Translations under genes and position numbers: made by a program
Part shown: in pieces, positions 1-11,279 of the stretch
How the letters are laid out: every line of letters begins with the position of its first letter
Numbering within the stretch: the first letter of the stretch is position 1
Assembly (NCBI GenBank): GCA_030688615.1
Contig: JAUYIZ010000008.1
Span: 1-49,841 of the forward strand
DNA from: Desulfobacterales bacterium
Lineage (GTDB): Bacteria > Desulfobacterota > Desulfobacteria > Desulfobacterales > JAUYIZ01
DNA: 49,841 nt
Reading direction: 5' to 3'
The notes under the pieces: model-generated
The model's database searches: none
Told to the model about the DNA's origin: nothing
The model's input: only the letters and a program-made list of their open reading frames with translations

Positions 1-45
1 AACAACCTTTACAACACCCATTTTATTTTTTTAAAAAAGACCCAT

Positions 46-1407
46 TTGAATCACCTGCTCGCTTCTCTTGCCTGGGGGCTGATAACGATTTCCCTGATGC
101 TGTTCATTTCCCTGAATGTCATCCGCTTGTTCAACCATCTCGCCGTTTCCGTCATGGTTACCGCCTCGGTCTTTTACCTGGTTTTCAGGTACGTAAAAGA
201 CCAGTTTTTCAATCTCGTCAAATCCATCGGCACCGCCTGCATGCTCAGCGGCCTTTTGCTTATCATCCATAACGATGTTTTTGTTTTATTTCAGCAGAAC
301 GTGCCGCTGATACTCTGGGCATCGCTTACGGCCGCCGCAACGATCCTGGCAGGCAGGTTTTTGATGGTCCATTTTTTCTTGAACAGGGTTTTCAAACGCC
401 GTTTCAGGCGCCAGCTGCTGATCGTTGGCTCAAACGATGAAGCCAAATCGATTCTTTCCCACATCGTGGCCTACAACGCGCCCTACTGGATTGCCGGCGT
501 GGTGGGCGAGTGCGGCATTCAGGCTTCCGCCAGTAAAGAATGCCTGGGCTCCATAGCGGATTTAGCGCGCATCGCGCAGCAGAACCGCACCGACGAACTT
601 ATCGTGACCAATGAGGATATGGACAAAAAAACGCTGATATCGCTGCTCGATTACTGCACATCCCAGGGAATGACCGTCTGGTTTCCGCCCAAAATGATGC
701 CGATCATCGATATCAAGCTGTACCCGGCCACGTTCTGCGGGCTTTCAATGATCCGGTTGTGCTCTCAGAAAAACAACTGGCTGTATGAAAAATGCAAGCA
801 TGCCATGGACGCCTTGCTGGCGCTCCCCCTGGCCGTAATGCTCTTGCCGATTTTTCTTCTGATCGGGTCAGCTGTTAAATTAAGTTCCAAAGGCCCCATC
901 TTCTACCGGGCCAGGGCAATCGGTAAAAACGGCAAAGAATTTATGCTCTACAAGTTCCGCACGATGGTGCTGAACAGCAGCCCGGACATCCATAAGCAAT
1001 ATGTCACCCGGTTGATCAACGGCGAAATTAAAAAATCAGAGACAAACGGCGCCCCTCTGAAAATCACCAACGATCCGAGAATAACACGCGTCGGCAAGAT
1101 TCTTAGAAAGCTCAGTTTAGATGAACTGCCGCAGTTTTTCAATGTTCTGAAAGGGGAAATGAGTCTGGTGGGACCCCGCCCTTGTCTTCCCTACGAATTC
1201 GATGTTTATAAAGACTGGCATAAAAAACGCACCGGCGTCCGCCCCGGCATTTCAGGGCTCTGGCAGGTGGTTGGAAGAAGCGAGGTAACTTTCGACGATA
1301 TGATACTGCTGGATCTGTATTATATCTACAATCGAAATCTCCTGATGGATGTGATGATTCTTTGCAAAACCGTCTTGGTTGTTATCAGAAGCCGGGGGGC
1401 CTATTAA
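46..1407 (+). CDS. Exopolysaccharide biosynthesis polyprenyl glycosylphosphotransferase (bacterial sugar transferase)
   Basis: N-terminal TM helices; C-terminal motifs [46 protein letters not shown]. Confidence 0.93.
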   Translation: MNHLLASLAWGLITISLMLFISLNVIRLFNHLAVSVMVTASVFYLVFRYVKDQFFNLVKSIGTACMLSGLLLIIHNDVFVLFQQNVPLILWASLTAAATILAGRFLMVHFFLNRVFKRRFRRQLLIVGSNDEAKSILSHIVAYNAPYWIAGVVGECGIQASASKECLGSIADLARIAQQNRTDELIVTNEDMDKKTLISLLDYCTSQGMTVWFPPKMMPIIDIKLYPATFCGLSMIRLCSQKNNWLYEKCKHAMDALLALPLAVMLLPIFLLIGSAVKLSSKGPIFYRARAIGKNGKEFMLYKFRTMVLNSSPDIHKQYVTRLINGEIKKSETNGAPLKITNDPRITRVGKILRKLSLDELPQFFNVLKGEMSLVGPRPCLPYEFDVYKDWHKKRTGVRPGISGLWQVVGRSEVTFDDMILLDLYYIYNRNLLMDVMILCKTVLVVIRSRGAY

Positions 1408-1480
1408 GAAGATAACCTGAAAGCATTGCGCAGCGCCGGGGAGCGACCCGAGCGTGCGCGGGGATGATCCCAATATGATG

Positions 1481-1509
1481 GCTGTATCTCAGGATACGGC
1501 TTTTTTTTT
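1481..1509 (+). terminator. Intrinsic terminator after sugar transferase
   Basis: gctgtatc-tcag-gatacggc hairpin followed by T9. Confidence 0.8.
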
Positions 1510-1789
1510 AATATGATCTTCTGCGCGGTTTACGAGATTTCTTTTTGCCGCCCGGGTCCGCCGGATTGACCTTGATATTTTTTCCGTTCATGAAATTTCC
1601 ATTCAAGGCCTTTATGGCCTGATCAGCTTCTGAATTACTCGGCATTTCCACAAAACCGAATCCCTTCGACTGGTCGGAAAAGTGGTCCTTAATTATTTTA
1701 ACGCTGTCAACTTTGCCGAATTCCGTGAACATGACTTTTAAGTCATCCTCTTTTACCCCGGGGGACAGATTGCCAACATATATATTCAT
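1508..1789 (-). CDS. RNA-binding protein, single RRM domain
   Basis: MNIYVGNLSPGVKEDDLKVMFTEFG...SKGFGFVEM; basic tail. Start moved to the internal Met (1789). Confidence 0.92.
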   Translation of the reverse strand: MNIYVGNLSPGVKEDDLKVMFTEFGKVDSVKIIKDHFSDQSKGFGFVEMPSNSEADQAIKALNGNFMNGKNIKVNPADPGGKKKSRKPRRRSY

Positions 1790-1820
1790 ATATATTATAT
1801 CCTTTTCATAATGAGCTATA

Positions 1821-1862
1821 AAAAAAAGAGGGCATTCCACTATCTTTGAAAGGAACGCCCTC
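1821..1862 (-). terminator. Intrinsic terminator after cold-shock gene (minus strand)
   Basis: gagggcgttcc...ggaatgccctc stem followed by T-run on minus strand. Confidence 0.75.
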
Positions 1863-1881
1863 AATTTTCAGAAGCTGATTG

Positions 1882-2082
1882 TTACACTACAGTAACGTTT
1901 AGCGCTGCAAGGCCTTTTTGTCCCTGCTCCACATCAAACGTAACCCGGTCACCGTCATTGAGGGATTTAAAACCGGCTGCGTTGATTGCTGAATGATGCA
2001 CAAAAACATCCGGTCCGTCTTCTTGCTCAATAAATCCGAACCCTTTACTGTCGTTAAACCACTTAACAGTTCCATTGATCAT
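1882..2082 (-). CDS. Cold-shock protein, CspA family
   Basis: [31 protein letters not shown]. Confidence 0.96.
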   Translation of the reverse strand: MINGTVKWFNDSKGFGFIEQEDGPDVFVHHSAINAAGFKSLNDGDRVTFDVEQGQKGLAALNVTVV

Positions 2083-2352
2083 AATAACATCCTCCTTTCT
2101 TAGATTTTTTCAACGTCTTGCACTGGAGGATGTCAAATGAATATGTCCTTCGCCTTCAGGATAAAACTGCCTTGCCCTATGCGGTCAAGACCTAATGAAT
2201 GCGTAAAAATAACCCTTCCTGAATGAAAAAGCAAGCTAATTATTTAAAAAAACAAAAAAAATTTACACCCGAGTTCCAACGTGATATTTTGATCAACATC
2301 CAAAAAGATTTTCCGGCATGGGGATTTCAGATCATTATGGACGGGAGGGCAT

Positions 2353-3564
2353 GTGATGAGCAATGAAGCAGCATTGACAAATGACCGTAAAATGACCGGC
2401 GTTTTTGAGCGCTTTCTATCCGTCTGGGTCATCCTGTGCATCATCGCCGGGATCCTGCTGGGCAAAATAACACCCGGGGTGTCGCAGTATCTCGACGGCC
2501 TGGCCATCTACGTGAATGGCGCGCCGGTAGTATCCATCCCGATTGCCATATGCCTTTTTTTCATGATGTACCCCATCATGGTGAAAATCGACTTCGGGGA
2601 AGTCATTAAAGCGGGGAAAAGCGGCAAACCGGTATTTTTGACCCTGTTTATCAACTGGGCGGTCAAGCCGTTTACCATGTACGGCATCGCGGTGCTTTTC
2701 CTCGGGACCATTTTTTACGAATTGATCGGTCCGGCAGCCGTTGACCATGTGAAAATGCCTTTCGGGCTGGACCTGCCGGCCGGCGCCGCTCACGGGGCCG
2801 GCACCGTGGTGCTGGTGGACGGCATCAAGATGCTGCAGGTGCCCGTGTGGCGCAGCTACCTGGCCGGGTGCATTTTGCTCGGCATTGCACCGTGCACGGC
2901 CATGGTCCTGGTCTGGGGCTATCTTTCACGGGGCAATGACGGGCTCACCCTGGTGATGGTGGCCATCAATTCTCTGACGATGCTGCTGCTCTATGGATTG
3001 TTAGGGGGTTTTCTGCTGGGCGTCGGCCGCCTGCCCGTGCCCTGGCAGGCGCTGTTGCTTTCCATCGGGATCTATGTCGCGCTGCCGCTGGCTGCCGGGT
3101 ATCTTTCCCGCAAACTGATTATCTCCGCCAGAGGGGAGCGGTGGTTTAGAGAAAACTTCCTGCATGTGCTCACGCCCGTGACCATCATCGCCCTGCTGGT
3201 CACCCTGGTGCTGCTTTTTTCCTTTAAAGGCGAGGTCATCGTCAGCAATCCCCTGACCATCCTGTGGATCGCCATCCCGCTGTTCCTTCAGACCCTGCTC
3301 ATCTTCGGGCTCGGCTATCTTCTGGCGCGCCTGCTCAAGCTGCGCTACGCGGATGCGGCGCCGGCGGCCCTGATCGGCGCCTCCAATCATTTTGAAGTGG
3401 CCATCGCCACATCCACCATGCTCTTCGGGCTGTCATCGGGCGCCGCCCTGGCAACCGTGGTGGGCGTTTTGATCGAGGTGCCGGTGATGCTGCTGCTGGT
3501 TAAAATCTGCCTGAAGACTTCCCGCTGGTTTACGGCCGAAACGGACGGCGCAGTCCCGGAATAG
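2353..3564 (+). CDS. ACR3-family arsenite efflux permease
   Basis: [19 protein letters not shown] (conserved Cys) and [18 protein letters not shown]; ten-TM profile. Confidence 0.88.
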   Translation: MMSNEAALTNDRKMTGVFERFLSVWVILCIIAGILLGKITPGVSQYLDGLAIYVNGAPVVSIPIAICLFFMMYPIMVKIDFGEVIKAGKSGKPVFLTLFINWAVKPFTMYGIAVLFLGTIFYELIGPAAVDHVKMPFGLDLPAGAAHGAGTVVLVDGIKMLQVPVWRSYLAGCILLGIAPCTAMVLVWGYLSRGNDGLTLVMVAINSLTMLLLYGLLGGFLLGVGRLPVPWQALLLSIGIYVALPLAAGYLSRKLIISARGERWFRENFLHVLTPVTIIALLVTLVLLFSFKGEVIVSNPLTILWIAIPLFLQTLLIFGLGYLLARLLKLRYADAAPAALIGASNHFEVAIATSTMLFGLSSGAALATVVGVLIEVPVMLLLVKICLKTSRWFTAETDGAVPE

Positions 3565-3697
3565 GGCCGGCATGCCGTGCCCGGCCCCCGCATTCCCGCA
3601 CCTCGCATTTGAATGCATTTGAATGCTTGACTTCCATTTTATTTGCTTATATATATTTTTGGTTTTTATCTTTCAGGATAGCATAAAGGTCCGGCTC

Positions 3698-5104
3698 ATG
3701 CTTAAAGATGCCAACAGGATTCTTCTGTTCAATGCGCTGTTAGGAAATTTTCTTGCGGGAATCGCGGGAAGAATTTTTATGGTATCCCTGCCCACCATCG
3801 CCGAGGCGCTGCGCACCGACATTGCGGGTATTTCCTGGGCCCTGCTTTCATACCAGATCGTGAGTATCGGGCTGGTGCTTATTTTTGGAAGACTGGGGGA
3901 TATTTATGGAAGGGAAAAGATATACGGCACCGGGTATATCATCCTGACAACGGCCGCATTTTTTTGCGGGCTCTCCCAAAACATATACCAGCTCGTTGCC
4001 TTCCGCATCATGCAGGGAGCCGGTTCGGCCATGGTTCAATCTTCTTCCAGGGCGATTGCCTCCGACGCACTGCCGGAAAACCAGCTGGGCAAAGCGCAAG
4101 GATTGATGACGAGCGCTTTTCACACCGGTTTTTTTCTGGGCCCGACCATCGGCGGATTGATCATTGAATACACGCACTGGCGGGGCGTTTTTTTCTTTCT
4201 GGTGCCCATCGGGATTGCCGGCGCCTTTCTGACATTCAAAAATATGAAAAAGGCAGAAAAAGGCAAATCGCAGACCAAAGCAGTGGATTATCTGGGCGGC
4301 GCGCTGATCGTGCTGGTGGTAACCACTTTGACGTTTCTGCTCGACCGCCGCACGAATCAGGCACTGGGCGCAGGCTCCCAATACGTTCTCGGTTTCCTGT
4401 TCCTGTCGTCTCTTGCCGGATTCATCATACGGGAAAAAAATGTGATCAACCCCATCGTGGAATTATCCCTGTTCAAGATAAAATTGTTCACCTTGAGCAG
4501 TATCAGCCTTTTAATCCTGTCGGTGTCCCACGGGATGACCGGTTTTCTTATCCCGTTTTATCTGCAGGACATCCTGCACATTTCCCCTTCGTTTATGGGC
4601 CTGCTGTTCATGTCGGCGCCCATTTTCACCATTTCCCTGTCGCCCCTGAGCGGTTATCTGACGGACCGGACCGGATCAAGACTTCCGGCCACCCTCGGGG
4701 TCGTCGGAACCATTTTTTCCATTATGGTGGGAATGCTTCTAAGACCGGATTCTTACTGGATGATGCCCGCCCTGATGCTGGCACTGGGGGGGGTTGGGTC
4801 CGGTTTTTTCAACTCCGCCAACCATGCGGCCATGATCGGGTCCGTCCCCAAGGAATATAAGGGGTTTGCCAACGGCGCCCTTCAACTCATGTTTAACATG
4901 GGCCACCTGTTCGGAATTTCTCTGGGAAGTTTTTTGATGTCCCTGGCGTTTCAATTCCAGGCCGGAAACAGGGCCGCGTCCGGGATTACCACCCAGGACC
5001 CTTTAGCCTTTGTCGCTGCGCTGAACAGCACTTACACCGCCGCTATTTTCATCGCCGGCATCGCCCTGGTGTCTACGGTTTTACGCGGTCCGAAAAAAAC
5101 CTGA
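3698..5104 (+). CDS. MFS transporter, DHA2/EmrB-QacA-like
   Basis: Multi-TM; RLGDIYGREKIYGTGYI motif A; start at MLKDANRILL. Confidence 0.85.
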   Translation: MLKDANRILLFNALLGNFLAGIAGRIFMVSLPTIAEALRTDIAGISWALLSYQIVSIGLVLIFGRLGDIYGREKIYGTGYIILTTAAFFCGLSQNIYQLVAFRIMQGAGSAMVQSSSRAIASDALPENQLGKAQGLMTSAFHTGFFLGPTIGGLIIEYTHWRGVFFFLVPIGIAGAFLTFKNMKKAEKGKSQTKAVDYLGGALIVLVVTTLTFLLDRRTNQALGAGSQYVLGFLFLSSLAGFIIREKNVINPIVELSLFKIKLFTLSSISLLILSVSHGMTGFLIPFYLQDILHISPSFMGLLFMSAPIFTISLSPLSGYLTDRTGSRLPATLGVVGTIFSIMVGMLLRPDSYWMMPALMLALGGVGSGFFNSANHAAMIGSVPKEYKGFANGALQLMFNMGHLFGISLGSFLMSLAFQFQAGNRAASGITTQDPLAFVAALNSTYTAAIFIAGIALVSTVLRGPKKT

Positions 5105-5131
5105 AGCGCCGCGGGGAATTTGCGCGCCGTT

Positions 5132-6205
5132 TTATTTTTTCTTCTTTTTTTGAACCACCGGAAAACCCATGGCATGAATAATGTCCGTAAGGATTGCATC
5201 CGCCTGGGCAGTGTGTTCCCATGAGGTGGCGGCAAGTTTCCGGCCCCTGAGAACCTTGTTGATGTCATTTCCTTCAAAAGCCGGGTGCCCGGAAAAATTC
5301 ACCTGATCCAGAAGGTTCTGGGCTTCCCGGCTACCGGTCCATGCCATGAACAAAACAGCCGCGTTGGGATTTTTGGCCTTCTCGGGAACAAAGATCATAT
5401 CCCCGACCGCCATTGGAACGGGCTCGGGAAATACGATACCGACGGATTTGGACCCGGCGAAAACCTTGAGCTCTTCAATGTGCGACCGGAATACCCCGCA
5501 AATCATCGCGTAGGCGCCCGCGTTGAGTTTGTTTGCGGACGTGGAGCGGCTCCCTTCGATTACCGGTTTGTTGGCTGCCCAGCGTCTGGCGTAGTCGAGG
5601 GTTTTTTCCCGTCCCCATGCGTCATCCTGGTATAATTGCTCCATGTGCCGCGGCCGGTGATTGACCGAGGTCATGCCTTTCCATTTTGGGTCTGTGCAGG
5701 TTTCCCAGGTAAAGGTTTGGGCGACTTCATCAGGAACCAGGTTCCGGTTATAGCCGATCCCGAAAATCTGCGTTCTCAGGGAGAGCCCGAGATTGTCCGG
5801 GTGAACTAAAAATTTGGGAATGCCCAATTTTTCCCAATCCAGATTGCGGGTTAATTTCGCAGAGGCAAGGACATCGGCCTCCGTGTCGCTTACCGTGGCG
5901 ACATCCCAGTTGGCGACGCCTGCGGCCAATTCGGCCAGAATTCTTTCCCGGTCCGAAGTCCCGCCGATGCGCTTAAACTTCACGTCCAGAAACGGATAGC
6001 GTTTTTGAAACGCCGCCATGTAGAGATCCCCGGTAGGCTTGCCGTATTCCTTGTTGCGCAGCGTTACGCCGATTTTCGCCGACCCTTCCTTTTTGGCGGC
6101 CTGGATGTAAGGATCGAGAGGATCTGAATGGGCGGCAAACGGTTGCACAGACAGAATCGCACCGCAAACTGTGAGAAAAAGCCAATTCTTTATCAGGTTG
6201 TTCAT
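5132..6205 (-). CDS. ABC transporter extracellular solute-binding protein (Fe(III)/putrescine-type fold)
   Basis: Signal peptide; AAKKEGSAKIGVT, ANWDVATVSDTEADVL, GIGYNRNLV. Confidence 0.8.
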   Translation of the reverse strand: MNNLIKNWLFLTVCGAILSVQPFAAHSDPLDPYIQAAKKEGSAKIGVTLRNKEYGKPTGDLYMAAFQKRYPFLDVKFKRIGGTSDRERILAELAAGVANWDVATVSDTEADVLASAKLTRNLDWEKLGIPKFLVHPDNLGLSLRTQIFGIGYNRNLVPDEVAQTFTWETCTDPKWKGMTSVNHRPRHMEQLYQDDAWGREKTLDYARRWAANKPVIEGSRSTSANKLNAGAYAMICGVFRSHIEELKVFAGSKSVGIVFPEPVPMAVGDMIFVPEKAKNPNAAVLFMAWTGSREAQNLLDQVNFSGHPAFEGNDINKVLRGRKLAATSWEHTAQADAILTDIIHAMGFPVVQKKKKK

Positions 6206-6475
6206 GGGGTTCTCCTTTTGATGGTCAGGTTATTAGGCCTGCTGTTAAGACCAGATCCGCGGCCGGCAGATGGGCGCTGATTACAGTTAAAAAATTATAT
6301 TAATTGCCTTACAGCATGTCAAGTTAAAATAAGGCATCGTGGCATAACAACCTGGAAACCGAGCGGAAAACTCCGGGGCCGGCCCCGGGAAATGGTTTCC
6401 CTGCGGCGGTTTTTTTCTTGCTTGTGAAAACGCAATTTGGTATCACCCACATAAAAACCAAAGGAGATCCGAATC

Positions 6476-7918
6476 ATGTTTGACGACTTGAGAGAGTTTA
6501 TCAATAAAGCGGATGAATTAGGCTTGGTTGACCGGATCGACGGCGCGGAATGGGACCTGGAGATCGGCCGGATTTCCGAGTTGCAGCTGACCGTTCCGGA
6601 CGCGCCCATGCTCCTGTTTGACAGGATTAAAGGCTATCCGGCAGGTTTCCGGGTCCTGACCAATTTTCTGAATACGGAACGGCTCATCAATCTTACCCTG
6701 GGATTTCCCCTGGAAGCCAAAAGACTGGAGATCGTCAAAATCCTGCGGGATAAACTCCAAGGGGAAATACCGTTGATCCCGCCGATGGAAGTTGACACCG
6801 GTCCTGTCATGGAAAACATCCTCACCGGCGATGCGGTGGACCTTTTCAAGTTCCCGGTGCCCCGGTGGGCTGAACTGGACGGGGGCAGATTCATCGGCAC
6901 CGGCGACTCGGTGATCCAGAAAGATCCTGATAGCGGCTGGGTGAACATCGGCACCTACCGGGTGCAGGTCCACGACAAAACCACAGCCACCATATACATG
7001 TCTCCGGGAAAGCATGGAGACGTCATCCGGAGAAAGTTCTGGGACCGCGGGGAAAGCTGTCCCGTGGCGGTCGTTTGCGGCTGCGACCCCCTGATGTGGA
7101 GCGCCGGGTATTCCAACTCCCCCCTGGGGATCAGCGAACTGGATTTTGCAGGCGGGCTGAGGGGCAAACCGGTTGAAGTGCTCCGGAGCAGATTAACCGA
7201 TCTTCCCATCCCGGCCCGGGCTGAAATTATCCTGGAAGGCGAACTGCTGCCGCCCGGGGCCGACGACCGGTCTGAAGGGCCGTTTGGAGAGTACACGGGA
7301 CATTACGCCAGCGGCGCCAGGAATGAACCGGCCTTCAAGGTCAAGCGCATCCTGCACCGCAATGACCCGATCATTCTGGGGCATCCGCCGCAGGTGGGCA
7401 GATATAAACTGGAGGACAAGCTGTTTTCCAATTCGGCGGTTTTATGGAACCAGCTGGACCGGCGGGTTCCGGGCATCCAAGGCGTATGGTATTTCCATGA
7501 ATCCAACGGACCGAGCATGATCGCCATCTCGGTCAAGCAGATGTACGCCGGGCACGCCAAAACCGCAGGAACCTTTGCCGCCGGCTACCTGACCGAGGCG
7601 GAACCCTGCCGCTGGATCATCGTGGTGGATGACGACATCGACCCGTCCAACATCGCCGAAGTCCTCTGGGCCATGGGCCAGAGATGCGATCCGGCCACAG
7701 GCATTGACGTCATATCCGGTTTGTGTGCCTGCCCCCTCAGCCCGACCGCAACGCCGGAAATGAGACGCAGCAGAAATTACACGCACTCCCGGGCCATTTT
7801 GCTGGCCTGCAAACCGTATGAATGGATTGACGCATTTCCCCCGTCCATCAAGAGCAGTCCCGCGGTGATGAAAAAAGTTAAAGAAAAGTGGGGAAAAGTC
7901 CTCTACGGCCAGACATAG
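6476..7918 (+). CDS. UbiD-family decarboxylase (copy 1)
   Basis: NIGTYRVQVHD, EGPFGEYTGHYASG, VDDDIDPSNIAEVLWAM. Confidence 0.93.
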   Translation: MFDDLREFINKADELGLVDRIDGAEWDLEIGRISELQLTVPDAPMLLFDRIKGYPAGFRVLTNFLNTERLINLTLGFPLEAKRLEIVKILRDKLQGEIPLIPPMEVDTGPVMENILTGDAVDLFKFPVPRWAELDGGRFIGTGDSVIQKDPDSGWVNIGTYRVQVHDKTTATIYMSPGKHGDVIRRKFWDRGESCPVAVVCGCDPLMWSAGYSNSPLGISELDFAGGLRGKPVEVLRSRLTDLPIPARAEIILEGELLPPGADDRSEGPFGEYTGHYASGARNEPAFKVKRILHRNDPIILGHPPQVGRYKLEDKLFSNSAVLWNQLDRRVPGIQGVWYFHESNGPSMIAISVKQMYAGHAKTAGTFAAGYLTEAEPCRWIIVVDDDIDPSNIAEVLWAMGQRCDPATGIDVISGLCACPLSPTATPEMRRSRNYTHSRAILLACKPYEWIDAFPPSIKSSPAVMKKVKEKWGKVLYGQT

Positions 7919-7997
7919 GAGACAGGCAGCCCCTATGTCGCCTGAAACCCATGTTCCGCTGGCTGTTATCGAAGTCAACGCTTAGCCCCGGAGATGA

Positions 7998-9659
7998 TTG
8001 ATTTTGGAAAACTTAGACTGGCATGATCTGGTTTCTCAGCCCATCTACAAAATGAAGGTGACCCGGGACGTTCCGGTAACCATGCGCGACGGCGTGAAGC
8101 TGTGTGTGGATATTTACGCCCCCGATGCCCCGGGCCGGTTTCCGGCCCTGCTCTCATACGCCTGTTACGGCAAGGATGTTCAAAAACTGCCGGTAGCTGC
8201 CGGGCCGGTCGATTTCAGGACCGGGAACGGGGGGATCGAAGCCGGAGACAGTGAATATTTCGCATCCAGGGGATACGTTCAGGTGATTGCAGATGCCAGA
8301 GGCACCGGTCATTCTGAAGGCGCCTACAGGTTTTTTTCAAGGAAAGAACAGGAAGACGGCTATGACCTGGTGGAATGGATGGCGACGCAGCCCTGGTGTG
8401 ACGGGAAGGCGGGCATGCTGGGCTTGTCATATTTTGCCATGATCCAATACCTGGTCGCAGCGTTAAACCCGCCCCATCTTAAGGCCATTTTTGCCTACGA
8501 TGCCATGACGGACATCTATCGCCACTGGTTCTACCACGGGGGCATTTTAAACTATGGCTTCCTTTTCCAGTGGTGGCCGCATGTGCCGGCGCACACCATC
8601 GCCCCGCTCGGTGTGCCTGAAGCCGAACTTGAGAAAATGATCGAGCAGGCCAGGGCGGACAAGGATGTGCAGGCCTGCCCGGTGGCCTACATCACCCTCA
8701 GGGTGCCGGAACGCAATGTCCCCTTGTTTGACGCGCTGCTGCACCCCAACGACGGCCCGTACTACTGGGAAAGGTCGGCCTACACCAAATTTGACGACAT
8801 CAAGGTGCCGGCGTATATCCTGTCCCGCTGGAACGGCTGGGGAATTCATCTGCCAGGCGCCTTCAGCGCCTACCTCGGGATAAGGTCGCCGAAAAAATTG
8901 ATGGTGGTGGCCGAAGGCTTCGATCGTCCCTGGCAAGCAGACCATGATATCATCCTGCGCTGGTACGACCACTGGCTGAAGGGGATCGACACGGGGATCA
9001 TGGATGAACCGCCCATCCGCATATTTACCCCCGGAAAAAACAAGTGGCGGTTGGAACATGAATGGCCCCTTGCCAGGACAAAATGGGCCAAATTTTACCT
9101 CAGGGAAAACGGCATGCTCACCGAAGCGGCCCCGGTTTTGAACGAAAAACCTGACGACTTTACCAACGTGCCCGGATTGGCGCCGGGGCAAAAAGTCCCG
9201 TCGGTGAACTTCGAGACAGCCCATCTGGCCGAAGACACGGAAATAACAGGCCCGATTGCCTTGCACTTGTTTGCCGCCCTGAGCGCACCGGACGGCGACT
9301 GGCTCGCCGAGATTCATGATATCGCCCCGGACGGGTCCACGACCCTGGTGACCAAAGGATGGCTCAAGGCCTCCCATAGAGAACTTGACCCCGGCCGCTC
9401 AAAGCCCTATCAGCCGTTTCATCCACACCTGAGGCGGGTGCCCGTCGTCCCCGGCCGGATCACCGAATATGACCTGGAGATCCGGGAAACATCCTACCTG
9501 TTCCGGGCCGGCCACCGCTTACGGTTGACGGTCCAGGGGCAGGATAACGGCCCGGTCAACGGCTTTCACCTGCCCGGCAGCACCGAGAGCCGGCATATCA
9601 TTTATCATTCTGCCGACTACCCGTCTTACCTGCTCCTGCCGATAATTCCCGGAGCTTGA
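7998..9659 (+). CDS. CocE/NonD-family alpha/beta hydrolase (X-Pro dipeptidyl-peptidase-like); TTG start likely
   Basis: VTMRDGVKLCVDIYAPD, RGTGHSEGAY, GMLGLSYFAM (nucleophile Ser), C-terminal jelly-roll domain. Confidence 0.9.
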   Translation: MILENLDWHDLVSQPIYKMKVTRDVPVTMRDGVKLCVDIYAPDAPGRFPALLSYACYGKDVQKLPVAAGPVDFRTGNGGIEAGDSEYFASRGYVQVIADARGTGHSEGAYRFFSRKEQEDGYDLVEWMATQPWCDGKAGMLGLSYFAMIQYLVAALNPPHLKAIFAYDAMTDIYRHWFYHGGILNYGFLFQWWPHVPAHTIAPLGVPEAELEKMIEQARADKDVQACPVAYITLRVPERNVPLFDALLHPNDGPYYWERSAYTKFDDIKVPAYILSRWNGWGIHLPGAFSAYLGIRSPKKLMVVAEGFDRPWQADHDIILRWYDHWLKGIDTGIMDEPPIRIFTPGKNKWRLEHEWPLARTKWAKFYLRENGMLTEAAPVLNEKPDDFTNVPGLAPGQKVPSVNFETAHLAEDTEITGPIALHLFAALSAPDGDWLAEIHDIAPDGSTTLVTKGWLKASHRELDPGRSKPYQPFHPHLRRVPVVPGRITEYDLEIRETSYLFRAGHRLRLTVQGQDNGPVNGFHLPGSTESRHIIYHSADYPSYLLLPIIPGA

Positions 9660-9695
9660 ACAATTTAACACAACCTTAAAGGAGGCACACGAATT

Positions 9696-11279
9696 ATGGC
9701 CCAGAAATCATTGAGAGATTTGATCAGCGTGCTGGAAGAAAACGGAAAACTCCTGAGAGTTCCCGGCCAGATCGTCAAGGAAACCGAATTGATGCCGTTT
9801 GTAAAACTTCAGTTCAGGGGATTGCCCGAGGAGCAAAGAAAAGGCATTGTCTTCGAAAACGTGGTCAGTGTGACCGGAAAAAAATATGACGCTTCCGTAG
9901 CAGTGGCCTGCCTGGCCGGTTCCCGGCAGATCTATGCCCTGGGGCTGGGGTGCGAAGTCGGCCAGATCAACGAAAAATGGGCCCAGGCCCAGTTAAACCC
10001 GCTCAAACCGGTCCTGGTGGCATCGGGGCCCTGCCAGGAGGTGGTGCAGACGGGCAAGGCCCTCGAGCAAGACGGGGTGGACGCGCTCCCCGTCCCGGTG
10101 AACACGCCCGGTTTTACCGGTCTCATCCGGACCACCGCATCCCACGTGATCACCAAGGACCCGGAGACCGGTGTGGCCAACTGCGGCTGTTACAGCGGCA
10201 AGTTCTGGGATCGCAATCTCATGACCCTGAGCATGGCCGCAACCCATCACGGGGCGACCCACTGGCTCAAGTGCAAGGAAATGGGGGTTCCGCTCCAGGC
10301 GGCCATCGTGGTGGGCGCCCCTCCGGGCCTGGCTTACACCTCGGTGACCAGCCTGTCCTACGGCACCGACGAACTGGCGGTGGCCGGAGGCCTTGCCGGC
10401 GCGCCCCTGGAGGTGGTCAAGTGCAAAACCGTCGATCTTGAAGTCCCTGCCCTGGCCGAATATGTAATCGAGGGGGTGGTGGACATGGATAAACGGGTCG
10501 GTTCCACCTCCTATGGAGAATATACGGGCTATATGTGTGCCGGCACCGAGGCGCGGGATTACCTCATGAGGGTCACGGCCATCACCCACAGGAAAAACCC
10601 CGTCTATTCGGTTTTTGCCAGCCAGTTTCCTCCCAGCGAGAGCAGCAAAGTGGTGCAAATCGGCATGGAAGGGACCTATTACAAGCACCTTCTCTACGAC
10701 TGCAACATCCCCGGCATACTCCAGGTGGCGTGGCCCGAATCCGGCGGCGGTAGGACCATGTGCATCATCCGCATGAAAAAGAGAAACCCCACCGAAGTCT
10801 GGCAGGCCCTGGGTGCGGCCAACGCCTTTGAACCTTCCTACGGCAAGATCATCATCGCCGTGGATGAGGACATCGACCCCAACGATCCCGACGCGGTGAA
10901 CTGGGCCCTGAATTTCAGGATGCAGCCCCACCGGGATATTCACGTGATGCGGGGCAGGACCGGAGGCCTCGACTACTCTGCCTATCGTCCCGGGTCCCCG
11001 CGGGAGGAAGTGGTCTACCCGGACGGGCTCGGATCCTCATCCCTGCTCATCGACGCCACCCTCAACTGGCCCTACCCGCCCACCTCACTGCCCAAAAAGC
11101 AATACATGGACCGGGCCGTTGAGATATGGAACGGAATGGGACTGCCGGAGCTCAAGCTCAAATCCCCCTGGTACGGCTACAATCTGGGCTACTGGCGCAA
11201 AGAAGATGAGGAGAATGCGGACCTGATCGTCAAAGGGGATTACAAGGCCGTGGGCAGGAGGCTGTTCAAAAAGGAATAG
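9696..11279 (+). CDS. UbiD-family protein (copy 2, divergent longer type)
   Basis: VDEDIDPNDPDAVNWALNFRMQP, GSTSYGEYTGYMCAG; same fold signature but altered catalytic motifs. Confidence 0.88.
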   Translation: MAQKSLRDLISVLEENGKLLRVPGQIVKETELMPFVKLQFRGLPEEQRKGIVFENVVSVTGKKYDASVAVACLAGSRQIYALGLGCEVGQINEKWAQAQLNPLKPVLVASGPCQEVVQTGKALEQDGVDALPVPVNTPGFTGLIRTTASHVITKDPETGVANCGCYSGKFWDRNLMTLSMAATHHGATHWLKCKEMGVPLQAAIVVGAPPGLAYTSVTSLSYGTDELAVAGGLAGAPLEVVKCKTVDLEVPALAEYVIEGVVDMDKRVGSTSYGEYTGYMCAGTEARDYLMRVTAITHRKNPVYSVFASQFPPSESSKVVQIGMEGTYYKHLLYDCNIPGILQVAWPESGGGRTMCIIRMKKRNPTEVWQALGAANAFEPSYGKIIIAVDEDIDPNDPDAVNWALNFRMQPHRDIHVMRGRTGGLDYSAYRPGSPREEVVYPDGLGSSSLLIDATLNWPYPPTSLPKKQYMDRAVEIWNGMGLPELKLKSPWYGYNLGYWRKEDEENADLIVKGDYKAVGRRLFKKE

